DNA of 64,000 nucleotides from Hydnum rufescens UP504 (lineage: Eukaryota; Basidiomycota; Agaricomycetes; Cantharellales; Hydnaceae): the NCBI GenBank assembly GCA_014904985.1, contig MU128924.1, positions 13,149-77,148 on the forward strand, given 5' to 3'. Of the stretch, positions 1 to 10,460 are shown in pieces. The notes under the pieces are model-generated. The model searched no databases. It was not told the origin of the DNA and saw only the letters and a list, made by a program, of their open reading frames with translations. Made by a program: the position numbers and the translations under genes. The first letter of the stretch is position 1. Each line of letters starts with the position of its first letter.

Positions 1-304
1 ACGACAGTGTGGTATATCCATGATTGGCGTGATCGGCTATCTCTATCCTCTGAGTACTCACCATGTTAACCAAGTCGGACATCTCGCTTAAATATTATAC
101 CAACGGCGATATCAGTGCGACAATTTCATTTAGAACTCTCTCTCTCCCATACACAGCATTCATCCTCCATCGTCAGTATCGCCCCCACATCGCCGAAGCT
201 ATCCGGAATCCCTCGCACTTCACACAATCCTGCCCGCTTTCCATCATCGACTCGATGACTGATAGCTGTCGAATTACCAGACGAACATACGTAGCGACTC
301 CGAT
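1..304. other. Unassigned left edge
   Basis: I recognise no gene here. Short open frames exist on both strands, but none shows a known motif or splice pattern. The conserved 5' end of a repeat element begins at about 305-318. The stretch could be the edge of a gene lying outside the window. Confidence 0.3.
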
Positions 305-1229
305 TAATGGACATTGCTCTAATTAGCCATCTCATGCCTTATTGACCTCTGACTCATTACCATCCTCTTCTTCAGGTTTTCCTGGACAATTTTTATTATA
401 TAGTATTTATTTATAATATACATGCTTGGTACTATTGTGTACTGTGCTTGCAGCACCAGCACTTGGCACTTCTTGAGTATTGGCAATTGCCAGTGTTGAA
501 TCTGCATCTTGCTTCCTATCTCCGTAACCACAACAAGCAACTGCCCAAAAAGGCAACCGCACGACCACGCACCTGCCACTGCGGGTGTGTGGTCACAAGG
601 TGAGTATTTTTTCTAGTAGATACAATGGCACAAAAAGAGCAGTGAAAGCTGCTCTTTTTGCGCTGCTTTGGAACATCTTACTAATGTCTCTTTATTTATT
701 TTAGATTGAGGCCTCGTCCAACACACGATGAGAGCCCAAACAGCCATGGGATGTATGGAAACACGACGCAGCAACATGACATCCGGCAACACGACACAGA
801 AACGTGATGCACAACAGCGCAACACAGCAATGCACCAAACAAAGACGTGCCAAACGAAGATGCAACCCATGGTAATGCGACACACAGCAATCCGACCTAC
901 GGCAACGTGCCAAACAAGCATGTGACCATGCCAAATGAGGCCCCCAGGAACCACACACCCGCCACAGCAGGTGTGTGGTACTATATAATGTGAGTCCCCC
1001 CCAGTAACTACAGGCATGCAAAAAGAGCAGTGAAAGCTGCTCTTTTTGCATGGTTTTTGATTCTAACTAATTTAAAAATTTTATCTCGCAGGTCTCAATG
1101 CCCCCACAAATGAATACCGACGCAAAACCCCCATGCCCCCCCATATTGATGCCCAAATGACAGACATCCGTAGGAACCGCCATATGTACACGGGCTCAGT
1201 ACCCCACACCGCCACAGCCACCTTGGTCA
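305..1229 (+). mobile_element. Hairpin-module repeat element, copy 0 (3'-truncated)
   Basis: The first copy of an intron-bearing repeat family begins here with the 5' sequence also seen at about 4112-4310 and, inverted, at about 3894-4095. Two introns read cleanly on the plus strand: 600-704 (GTGAGT donor, TACTAAT branch, TTTTAG acceptor) and 990-1091 (GTGAGT, CTAACTAAT, CGCAG). A GC-rich hairpin precedes each donor (563-594 and 950-979), and an A/T-flanked hairpin lies inside each intron (about 628-663 and 1016-1052). The third exon starts at 1092. Its GC hairpin is cut in half at about 1229, where the opposite-facing 3' end of copy 1 begins. No conserved protein reads through the exons, so the transcript may be non-coding or decayed. 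The family is not one I know; calling it mobile is an inference from copy number and shared ends. Confidence 0.6.
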
Positions 1230-4095
1230 GTCATCTAAGCCTACCTAGTTAGGTACCACTTTTGGGGCAGATAATGGTACCTAAGTAGGTCCCATCACTA
1301 TTCTGGCTGAAATGGCCATTTTATGGTCTGCACCTTCTGGCTCAGAATTGGCCGAAATGGCCGAAAATTGGCAGAAACTGGGACTTAGAGAGCATCTCAG
1401 ACTTGCAGGACAGTGGGCCATGCGGGCTTATTGGGGATAATCACTGGTATTTATTATTATATTCCCCCCTCTGGTGTTTCATTTATAGTTATTTATTTAT
1501 TATCATTATCACTCACCCCAGGTGGGGGCTGTTTTCATTTGGCAGTCTCATGTTTTTTTATCAACTTATGTATTTATTTATTTAAAAATTCAATTAAAAA
1601 AACATACCACACCTGCCCTAGCAGGTGTGGTACCATCTGTTGCTTCCTTGAGACTTTGGATGGGGGGTCGTCCAGTGTTCAGATGTGGGTTCAGGGGCAT
1701 GTTGCTGAGGTGTCGGGCAGCAAAATATTAAGTTAAAAAATTCAAAGCAGCACAAAAAGAGCAGCTATTGCTGCTCTTTTTGTGCCACTTGCAAATAAAA
1801 ATCAAAATCAAAAAACAGACCTTTTGTACCACACACCCACTGAGGGGGCATGGTACTGGGCATTGCTGCCTTGGGGCTTGGATGGGGGCTTGCCTGGCTT
1901 GTCGGTGGCCATTTGAGCGGGCTTGGCTTGGCAGTTCACCATTGTGCGGGTCGTTTGGGGGTCACAGCTGTCTGTTGTCTTCATTTCAGGAGCTTCAAAT
2001 TCAATCCTAGAATTGAATGATAATGAACGTTAGTAAAAAAAATTCAAAGTGACGCCGAAGGGGCAGCTTGTGCTGCTCCTTTGGCATCACTGTAGATGTA
2101 GAAAGTTTAAAAAAAATACCTTGTAGTACCACACACCCACATTGGCGGGGGTGTGGTACTTGTTGTTGTCCGGGGTCATGTACCTTCAACTGCCGGTTTT
2201 CTGTACAGTTCTCGGGTGGGTTGGGGGGGTTTCGGGCACATACTCATTTGGGGGGAAGGAAGATCTAGAATACAAAAATTTGGATCAGTACAAGTTAACA
2301 CAACACAAAAAGAGCTGCCTTCGCAGCTCTTTTTGTGCCGTTGGGGGTGCATTACATTACATACCTTGTATAGAACCACACACCCGCTACTGCGGGTGTG
2401 TGGTTCATCTCTGTGTTTGGCACATCGTTGTTCACAGGGATGTTGTCGTTCTGGCAGGGCTTTGCAGGTCTTCATTTGCGGCAATACCTAAAATGAAAAA
2501 TTATTAGTTAAAAAATTAAAAGCGACACAAAAAGAGCAGCTTTCACTGCTCTTTTTGCACCGTTGGATATGGGAAAATAGCCTCCCTTAAATAGTACCAG
2601 ACGCCCGCCATGGTGGGTGTCTGGTTTGCATTGGTTTTTTGTTCAGCAGGGTTTGGTGGTGCGTTCATCGGGTTTTCTTTTGGCATGGCTTCAGTTGGAC
2701 TCTCGATTAGTAAAAAAATTCAAAGTGACACAAAGGGAGCAGCTTGCGCTGCTCCTTTTGTGTCATTGTACATATAGAAATCAAATAAAAAAATAAAAAC
2801 CTTGTAGGACCACACCCACTGAAGTGGGTGTGGTCCTTGGTTTGTACCGCAGTCATGCGGTTCGTACTTGGTATGGGGCTTGGTCGTCATGTTGGGGGTT
2901 TGAAGTCCCACGGGTTTTGTTTGGCGGGTCCATTGCCATTTTCGTGTGTTTGCTTGGTGGGGTCATGGGTTCAGACAACCTAAAATAACATATAATATGT
3001 TAGTAAAAGGAAAAAAGAAAAGCCACACAAAAGGAGCAGTGTACGCTGCTCCTTTTGCATGGTTATATGCTCACCTTAAAATTACCACACACCTGCCAAA
3101 GCAGGTGTGTGGTTCATCTCTTCATGTGGCACGTTGTTGTTCAGGGGTCCCCTTTGTGGGTGTGTTATCATTGTGGGGGGACTTGCTTCGTGGGTCTTCA
3201 GTCTTCATTTGTGACAATACTGTACCTAGAATAAAAAATCATTAGTTAAAAATAATTAAAAGCGACACAAAAAGAGCAGCTTTCGCTGCTCTTTTTGTGT
3301 TGTCGGGGGTACATATCAAGTATAGAACCACACACCTGCTACTGCAGGTGTGTGGTTCGTCTCTTCGTGTGGTGCATCGTCATTCATGGATCCCATTTGT
3401 GGGTGTGTTATTGTTCTGGGGGGTTGCTTCATGGGTCTTCATTTGTGGCAATACCTATAATAAAATAATATTAGTTAACAAATGTAAAGTGAGGCAAAAA
3501 GAGCAGCTTTCGCTGCTCTTTTTGCGTGGCTCCATCTATTGGGGGGAGGAGACTCACCTTACAGTACCACACCCGCCACAGCGGGTGTGGTTCCTGAGCC
3601 CACTCATTGGGCAGCCTGTTGTTTGTTTTGGTTTTGACCTGGAATAATAAAGGCTACATTAGTATAAAAATTCATAGCAGCGCAAAAAGAGTAGCTTGTG
3701 CTACTCTTTTGCGCTATTGTATCTACTGAGACAAAATGTACCTTATGACCACACACCCACATCAGCGGGTGTGTGGTCATGTGGTTGTGGTCATGCAGCC
3801 ATGGTTATGCACTGTTGCTGCTGCTGCTGTTGCTGTTGTGTCATGGTCGTGTGGTCGCATTTCTGTTCCTGGATGTGGCTGCATAGTTGCGAATTCAACA
3901 CTGGCAATTGCCGATACTCAAGAAGCGCCCAAGCACTGGTGCTGCAAGCACAACACACAATAGTACCAAGCATGTATATTTAAAATAAATACTATATAAT
4001 AAATATTTGTCCAGGAACACCCAAAGAAGGCAATGATAATGAGTCAGAGCCCAATAAGGCATGAGACGGCGAATTGCAGAGTGGATTGGGCCAAT
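1230..4095 (-). mobile_element. Hairpin-module repeat element, copy 1 (minus strand, about ten modules)
   Basis: Read on the minus strand from about 4095 to 1230, this copy has exon-like blocks of roughly 80-145 bp alternating with intron-like blocks of roughly 95-113 bp. Introns with good signals are 3741-3639, 3557-3455, 3074-2980, 2364-2265 and 2119-2007. Donors are mostly GTGAGT or GTATGT, with branch sites of the CTAAT/CTAAC type and TAG or CAG acceptors. Each exon ends in a GC-rich hairpin 5-11 nt before the donor, for example at 3748-3777, 3566-3591, 2374-2406 and 2128-2159. Each intron carries the A/T-flanked hairpin. Donors near 3317 and 2583 have lost the GT, and donors at 2800 (GTTTTT) and 1820 (GTCTGT) are weak. 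The 3' end at 1230-1300 matches, inverted, the tails at about 5660-5750 and 6140-6222. No intact protein frame was found. Confidence 0.62.
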
Positions 4096-4310
4096 TCCGA
4101 TGCGTAGAAGTGGCCCAATCCACTCTGCAATTCGCCATCTCATGCCTTATTGGGCTCTGACTCATTATCATCACCTTCTTTGGGTGTTCCTGGACAAATA
4201 TTTATTATATAGTATTTATTTTAAATATACACACTTGGTACTATTGTGTGCTGTGCTTGCAGTGCCAGTGCTTGGGCACTTCTTGAGTATCGGCAATTGC
4301 CAGCATTGAA
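3894..4310. repeat. Large near-perfect palindrome at a head-to-head junction
   Basis: Copies 1 and 2 of the hairpin-module element meet 5' end to 5' end. The two arms, about 3894-4094 and 4112-4310, are reverse complements with only scattered mismatches by eye. The innermost 26 bp on each side (4069-4094 and 4112-4137) match perfectly around a 17-nt spacer. The arms contain the conserved 5' region of the element, including an AT-rich stretch near the TATATAG motif. Palindromes of this size are prone to hairpin formation and deletion, so the join may be recent or may be an assembly artefact. Confidence 0.85.
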
Positions 4311-5756
4311 TCTGCATCTTGCTTCCATCTCTGCAACCACAACAAGCAACTGCCCGAAAAGGCAAGCACACAACCACGCACCTGCCTCTGTGGGTGTGTG
4401 GTCACAAGGTGAGTATTTTTTTTAGTAGATACAATGGCGCAAAAAGAGCAGCGAAAGCTGCTCTTTTTGCACTGCTTTGGAATTTTTTTACTAATGCACC
4501 TTTATTTATTTTAGATTGAGGCCTCACAATGAGAGCCCAAACGGGAACCCAATGCATGGGAATGTGACATGGCAGTGCAACGCATGGGAACGTGACATGG
4601 CAGCGCAACATATGGCAATGCAACACGGCAGCACAGCATATGGCAACACGACAGCAGCATGATGCATGGGAACGCAACACGGCAGCACAACGTACGGCAA
4701 CACAACACAGCAGCACAGCGTATGGCAACACGACAGCAGCATGACGCACAGCAACGCAACACAGCAGCATGATGCACAGCAACACAACACAGCAACCCAA
4801 CAACACGATATACAGCACCGCGCCAAATGAGGATGCGACCACGTCAAATGATGCACCAGGAATCACACACCTGCCACAGCAGGTGTGTGGTTCCATATCA
4901 GGTGAGTTCCTCCCCCCACTACCTACAGCCATGCAAAAAGAGCAGTGAAAGCTGCTCTTTTTGTGTGTTCTTTAATTTTTAACTAATTTAAAAGTCATAT
5001 CATCTAGGTCTTGAGTCTCTTTGCAAACGAATACCAATGCAAAACCCCCCACAACCCCACTTATTGATGCCCGAATGACAGGGCACAGAGAAGACCCATA
5101 TGACTGGTCGTATGGATGACCTGGAGTACACGGTCCCAGTACCCCACACTCCCACAGTGGGTGTGGGGTACTACAAAGGTATGTCTCTTTTATTTTTTTT
5201 ATTTCTTATTCTTGTGGCGCAAAAAGAGCAGCATAGGCTGCTCTTTTTGCGCTGCATTGCTGTTCTACTAACATTTCATCATTTATTTCTCTAGATTCTG
5301 AACCAGAACCCCCGTGAGCCCCCAAGCAGAACCTGCCAAATGAGACGCAGCAAACAATTACCATGAATGAAGCCCTGCAAATGAAGACCGACCCCTTTAA
5401 GGGAGTGCCCAAATGGAACTGACCCCACCCACTGCGGCAGGTGTGGTGGGTATATGCAGGTGCATGGCCTGCATGAACTATGCCCCCCCCTGTGGTGGCA
5501 AACCCCAGGGGGGGGGGATAATATGTATATAGCGTAATATGTATATAATAATAGTAGTAATAATAATAAATAGTAAACAAACAATAGTAAATAAATAAAT
5601 AATCTAGCACAGCCATGGATTGGCCAATAGATGGCCAAAAAAACTGAATTGGAATGGCTTGATTTCAGCTGTAAGGTCTGGGGGACCTCTTAGGTACCAT
5701 TTTCTGCCCCAAAAGTGGTACCTAAATTAGGTCCCCTATGTGACTGACCAGCCTGA
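4112..5756 (+). mobile_element. Hairpin-module repeat element, copy 2
   Basis: This plus-strand copy has three well-formed introns: 4409-4514 (GTGAGT, TTACTAAT, TTTTAG), 4902-5007 (GTGAGT, TAACTAAT, ATCTAG) and 5179-5294 (GTATGT, TACTAACA, CTCTAG). The GC hairpins lie at 4372-4403, 4862-4892, 5140-5172 and 5424-5456, and the A/T hairpins at about 4434-4473, 4930-4966 and 5216-5253. The second exon (4515-4901) contains an imperfect tandem repeat of CAACA/GGCA-type units. The last exon runs without a further intron into a tail with G- and C-runs, an AATA microsatellite and a terminal inverted repeat of the GGACCT...AGGTACC type at about 5677-5738. It ends near a GACTGACCA motif that recurs at about 6212 and, inverted, at 1230. 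Confidence 0.62.
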
Positions 5757-6222
5757 CCCGGGCAAACTCCCGAATACAAATCCGCCAAATGACACCACTG
5801 ACGATAACCACAAACGAGCCTGTGAATGAAAACTGGCCCCCTTGAGGGAGTGCCCAAATGGAGCTGGCCCCCAATCAGGGCGTGTGAACCCCACCCGCTG
5901 CAGCGGGTGTGGTGGGTATATGCAGGTGCATGACCCACATCAACCATCCCCCCCTGTGGTGGCAGACCCCGGGGGGGGATAATATGTATATAGTGAAATA
6001 TGTATATAATAATAGTAGTAATAATAATAATAATAATAAATAGTAAACAAATAATAATAAATAAGTATATAATCTAGCACAGCCATGGATTGGCCAACAG
6101 ATGGCCCAAAAACTGAATTGGAATGGCCTGATTTCGGCCATATGGTTTGGGGGACCTATTAGGTACCATTTTCTGCCCTGAAAGTAGTACCTAAATTAGG
6201 TCCCCTATGTGACTGACCAGCC
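5757..6222 (+). repeat. Tandem duplicate of the element's last exon and tail
   Basis: This stretch repeats the order seen at about 5300-5756. It has an exon with a GC hairpin (about 5888-5915), a TATATGCAGG motif, a C-run and G-run, AATA microsatellites at about 6010-6045, and the GGACCT...AGGTACC inverted repeat at about 6150-6207. It ends in the same GACTGACCA motif. This looks like duplication of the terminal module only, possibly by slippage or a nested 3' fragment. The Gypsy sequence starts immediately after. Confidence 0.7.
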
Positions 6223-9080
6223 TGAAGGATTCATATGCCCTTCAACCTCTCTGGCAGGTGCGCCAATCCTATTCACGAAAAAGAAAGGTGGTGGGCTTCA
6301 CCTTTGCATTGATTACTGGGCACTCAATTGCATCATGAAAAAGAGTCGCTACCCCATCCCCCTCATCAATGACCTCCTTGATTGCCTTCACAGCACCACA
6401 ATTTATACAAAAATCAATCTTCACAATGGCTACTACAACATCAGAGTTACTGAAAGACACGAGTGGCTCACAGTGTTTCATACACAGTATGGTGCCTATG
6501 AGTGGCTCGTAATGCCAATGGGAGCAGCCAACTCCCCAGCATAGTTCCAGTATTTCATGAACGACTCATTTCAGGATATGGTGGACCTGTTCATCATTGT
6601 ATATCTTGATGACATACTCATCTTCTCCAATTTGCACAAAGAACACCATGAACACATTCGCCATGTACTGCAATGACTCCACAAAAGGAACCTCGGCACC
6701 AAGATCTTGAAGTGTACCTTCCACACAGACACTATTGAGTACCTCAGCATCATCATCACCCCCTGTGGCATCCAGATGGACCCTACAAAATTCAATGTGA
6801 TCCTAAGTTGGCCCACACCCACCTCAGTAAAAGAAGTCCAGTCATTCCTAGGCTTCGTGAACTTCTATTGCTGCTTCATCACAACCTACTCAGACCTCAC
6901 GCACCCCTTAATCCATCTTACAAAAAAAGATGAAACCTTCATATGGAATGACGAGACCCAACAAGCTTTCGAAAGCATCAAAAACACCTTCATATCAGCC
7001 CCCATCCTCTGCCACTTCGACCCCGAATTATGCATCATTGTAGAAACTGATGCATCCAACTACACCATCACCACAATCTTGTCACAAATTGATGAGAACA
7101 ATGAAGTTCAACCTGTCATGTTCTGCTTGTGATCAATGCAAAGTGTGGAACTAAACTATGACATCCACAACAAAGAACTCCTCAGGATCTTCAACACCTT
7201 TTGCACCTGGCAAGCATACCTCAAAGGCACCACTCACACAGTTTCCATCATTATGGACCACAAAAACTTGGAGTACTTCACCTCCATGAAACTCCTCACT
7301 TGTTGACAGGCTCGATGGTTGGAATACCTCTCCTCCTTTGACTACATCATCATATATCGACCAGGACGACTCAGAGGGAAACCAGATGCCCTCACAAGGC
7401 ACCCCAACGTTTATCCACCTGAACAAAACAAAGTATATGCAACCACAAACCCACAAAACCTTCAAGCGATCATTCATGATGCCAAGCCCCTTGACTTGGA
7501 CACAGCTCTTAGCATGTACTTATGAGCAACACTCAATGATCACCCTCTCAACTCTGAAATGACTCTTGCACTGATTTGTGAAGGCACTCACAATGGCACC
7601 CTCACAACACAAGTGCACAAATGCATTGGGACCACCAAAGGTGACTCAACAGCCCCCCCACCCTCTTCTCACTCTCAGAGGATGTGACATTGCTGCTGCA
7701 CAAAGGACGCATCTATGTCCCTGACTATTGTGATCTCCACCTCAACATTCTTCATGCTTCACACAATCACCTCCTCATAGGCCACCCAGGCATTCACAAG
7801 ACCATCCAGCTCATCACACAGAAATACTACTGGCCAGGACTAACAAAAACGGTCAAGGCATATGTATGATCTTGTGTCATATGTGCTCATGCAAAATCCT
7901 CACACCATGCCACATACAGCCCATCATATGCACTCACACAAAATCCTCGCACCACACCACATACAGCCCCCTCAAATTCCTCTCCATTGCTGAATGACCC
8001 TGGAACTCAATCACGATGGACTTCATCACCAGACTCCCACCCTCCTCCTCATTCAACTCCATCCTCATGATCATTGACTGATTCATGAAGATGGGTCTCT
8101 TCATCCCCACAGTCATGACACTTCCTGCAGAAGGACTCACTGACCTAGTCATCAATTGGGTTATATCCAAACATGGTACACCTGCCAACATCATCTCAGA
8201 TTGTGGCTCACTTTTCATTTCCAACTTCTGGAAATCACTTGTGAAGAGACTCGGCATCAAACTCAACCTCTCAACCACATATCACCCTGAGACTGATGGC
8301 CAAACCAAGCACCTGAACCAAATCCTCAAGCAGTACTTGTGAATTTATGTCAACTACCTGCAAGATGACTGGGCGCTACTCCTCCCTCTCACAGAATTCA
8401 CATACAACAACACTGAGCATTCTGTGACAAATGTAACACCCTTCTTTGTGAATAAAGGCTATCACCCCAACCTCAAGATCAACATTGAAGCAGTGCCTTT
8501 GACCAAGGCCAACCAAGCCACGCTTGACCTTCACAACATACACAACCACGTTCATGACCAACTCGTGATTACACAACAACAAAATGAACAGCAAGTAGCT
8601 GGATCACAACCTCTTTTCCCCACTCTTGACATCAGCGATCAAGTATGGCTCAACACACACAACATCAAAACAAAGCAACCATCAAAGAAACTTGACCACA
8701 AGAAACTCAGTCCCTTCCCAGTCACCGAGAAAGTTTCCACACATGCATATCACCTTGGCCTCCCTCACGCCATGAATCAAATCCATAACATCTTTCATGT
8801 GCAACTACTTGAACCTGTTCACCCCGACCCTTCCCAAATCACACCCAACCACCTCCCCCACTGATTGAAATCAACAGCGAACTTGAATACAAAATCACAG
8901 AAATCATTGACAGCAAAATCAATTGTCACCACTGCAGTAATGGCTTAATCTATCACGTGCAATGGTCCAGCTATGAGCATACCAATGATGAGTTCAGCTG
9001 GCTCCCAGCCGCAGAACTTGCAAATGCACAAGAAGCAATAACAGACTTCCATCATTCACACCCCGAAAAACCAGGATGAG
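6223..9080 (+). pseudogene. Ty3/Gypsy chromovirus pol, decayed and lacking its 5' half
   Basis: The reading order is that of a Gypsy polyprotein. Reverse transcriptase comes first (a KKSRYPIPLINDLL segment, then YLDDIL at about 6601), followed by RNase H (a TDAS-type segment near 7050), an integrase zinc-finger region (about 7740-7890) and the integrase core (about 8010-8340, with HGTPANIISD and YHPETDGQTKHLN). A chromodomain-like C-terminus lies at about 8880-9060. The gag, protease and 5' LTR are missing because the element starts abruptly at the neighbouring repeat. The coding frame carries about ten stops. Most are TGA where the family has an arginine CGA codon (about 6674, 7130, 7303, 7523, 7868, 7996, 8078 and 8339), consistent with C-to-T change at CpG. 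Two frame shifts lie near C-runs at about 7660 and 8855. The copy cannot encode an active polyprotein. Confidence 0.9.
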
Positions 9081-9389
9081 AAGTACTCAACTTGGCAGTA
9101 TAAAACTAGCAACAATCATGACAGTGCACTTTCATGACCATTTCCTGCCCTCTTCACATCTCTCTTCCTCTCTCCACATTTCTCTCTCTCTCTCACTGTT
9201 CCTCTCTTCACATGTCTCCCTCGCCTTCAGTGTTTCTCTTCTTTTCTTTCTTTCCCTTTTTCTTCCTTCTTAACCTCTGAACTTCAGTTTACTCTCAGAC
9301 GTCAGAAGATAAAATGAAAATCTTATTATTTTACTTGTTGTCCTTTAAATCATGCTGCTCCCTCGCGATCTCCCACCCCACCTCAGCAT
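9081..9389. other. Non-coding interval with a pyrimidine tract
   Basis: Downstream of the chromodomain lies a stretch rich in CT repeats (about 9160-9270) with no convincing coding frame. It probably belongs to the 3' untranslated part of the Gypsy element. Confidence 0.4.
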
Positions 9390-10345
9390 AAGCCATGACA
9401 TCCCCCCATCACTGTCACACACCATGCACAACACTCGCTTGCAACTTTGCCACAGCTAACCCCCACTCCAACTCCTGCACCCTCACCTCCTCCATCTCCA
9501 CCACTGTGGATGCCTCAGCAGCCACCCACCGTGTGAGAACCACACATTGCGCCAACTCAGACATGGGTTTTTTAGTGCAATTGGTGTGTGTCTGTGCATG
9601 CTCAGTGGGTGACAGGTGGCAAGAAGGGGGAGGAGCCTCTGTGTGTGTCCAGTCCTCAGTTCCGCTGTCAGGCATGTGCCAAGCAGAACAAGAAGTGTTC
9701 CCTTGTGCTGGTGAACCATCGGCACTTGAAGCAGGGTGCTGAGGGTGACAAGGAGCCTTCACAGGCTTCCAGGCAACAATGCATTGTGTTGCCTGAGTCG
9801 AAGGGTTCACCCTCTCATGCAGATGGGGGTGAGGCTGAGGAGGTGGTGCCTGGGGGGCCGTGACTTGAAAAAAAAAATTTTTTACTCACCATCAATGACC
9901 CCTCATCCTCACTCAAAACCAAAGGTGCATCTTTCGATGCACCCCTTGGCACCTCTGCCTTGGCTGCACACCGAGCAACATCCTTGGCATCGCACCACGC
10001 CTCAGCATCAAGACAACACACCTCCTCCTGGGCACATTGAATGCCCATGTTGTTCTCAATCCATTCAACACACAGACACCAAGCTGCAAGTGCCAACCCC
10101 ATCTCAGGCACAAGAGGTGAAACCTCAGGCAGCTGACCTTGCAGATGTACCTGCCACTTTACCACAAATCAGCGCAACTTACAGAAAAAGTTTTTCCTCA
10201 CTCACCTCCCACTTTGCCAACTCAACCTTTGCAGTCACAACTGCCTCCTCAGTCTGGAGGATCTCCATCACCGCCTTTGTCTTGATCAAAGCAAGGATAG
10301 CTTCGTCAGCCATATCGATGATGATGGTACAGAATCAGAAGCAAG
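9390..10345 (-). pseudogene. Possible accessory ORF remnants inside the Gypsy element
   Basis: Minus-strand fragments at 9415-9810 and about 10160-10330 are rich in Ala, Glu and Val, with coiled-coil-like stretches. A plus-strand frame at 9588-9863 has closely spaced cysteines. From memory, Ala/Glu-rich proteins with cysteine clusters are frequent in repeat-rich mushroom DNA and often lie near Gypsy elements; I cannot verify that here. Frames are broken and the strand assignment is uncertain. The fragments lie between the chromodomain and the presumed 3' LTR, so they were probably carried by the element. Confidence 0.3.
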
Positions 10346-10460
10346 CATGACAAACCTGTCCTTTATAGTAACCATCATGGCAACTGCCAAAACTGCCAAA
10401 ACACCCACCTTGTAAACTCGAGTTATGCACTTCGAGGGCTTTGTGCTCAAAGGGGGTACT

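Larger units (their letters stand above)
628..5253. repeat. Intronic A/T-flanked hairpin family (about 14 copies)
   Basis: Copies of a hairpin with arms close to GCAAAAAGAGCAGC and its complement, and a 4-6 nt loop, lie near 628, 1016, 1750, 2050, 2301, 2522, 2725, 3025, 3263, 3494, 3677, 4434, 4930 and 5216. Arms of different copies carry paired changes, for example AGAGCAG to GGAGCAG with the matching change on the other side. This suggests the stem, not only the sequence, has been kept. Each copy falls between a GT donor (or its decayed relic) and a CTAAT-type branch site, so the hairpin sits in the middle of an intron. Confidence 0.8.
563..5915. repeat. Exonic GC-rich hairpin family (about 17 copies)
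   Basis: A second hairpin has arms of the ACCACACACCCGC type and a loop of a few bases. Copies lie near 563, 950, 1601, 1829, 2128, 2374, 2597, 2809, 3085, 3324, 3566, 3748, 4372, 4862, 5140, 5424 and 5888. It alternates with the A/T hairpin at a repeat period of about 200-230 bp. It lies at the 3' end of each exon, usually 5-11 nt upstream of the donor on the transcribed strand. Compensating differences between copies are common (CCCGC with GCGGG, CCTGC with GCAGG, CCCACT with AGTGGG). Confidence 0.8.

Noticed and set aside
3814..3842. CTG/GTTGCTG trinucleotide run as a coding polyglutamine or expansion locus
   Set aside because: It is a short, imperfect run inside the repeat element, with no coding frame supported by the splice structure.
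318..4075. A single 3.8 kb DNA transposon with 200-bp terminal inverted repeats
   Set aside because: The inverted ends are better explained as 5' ends of separate element copies facing each other. A conserved 3' end lies inside the interval at 1230, and no transposase or target duplication was found.
600..5300. Regularly spaced palindromes resembling a CRISPR array
   Set aside because: The repeats are two alternating hairpin families with splice signals between them. Spacers are not unique sequences of constant length, and the genome is eukaryotic.
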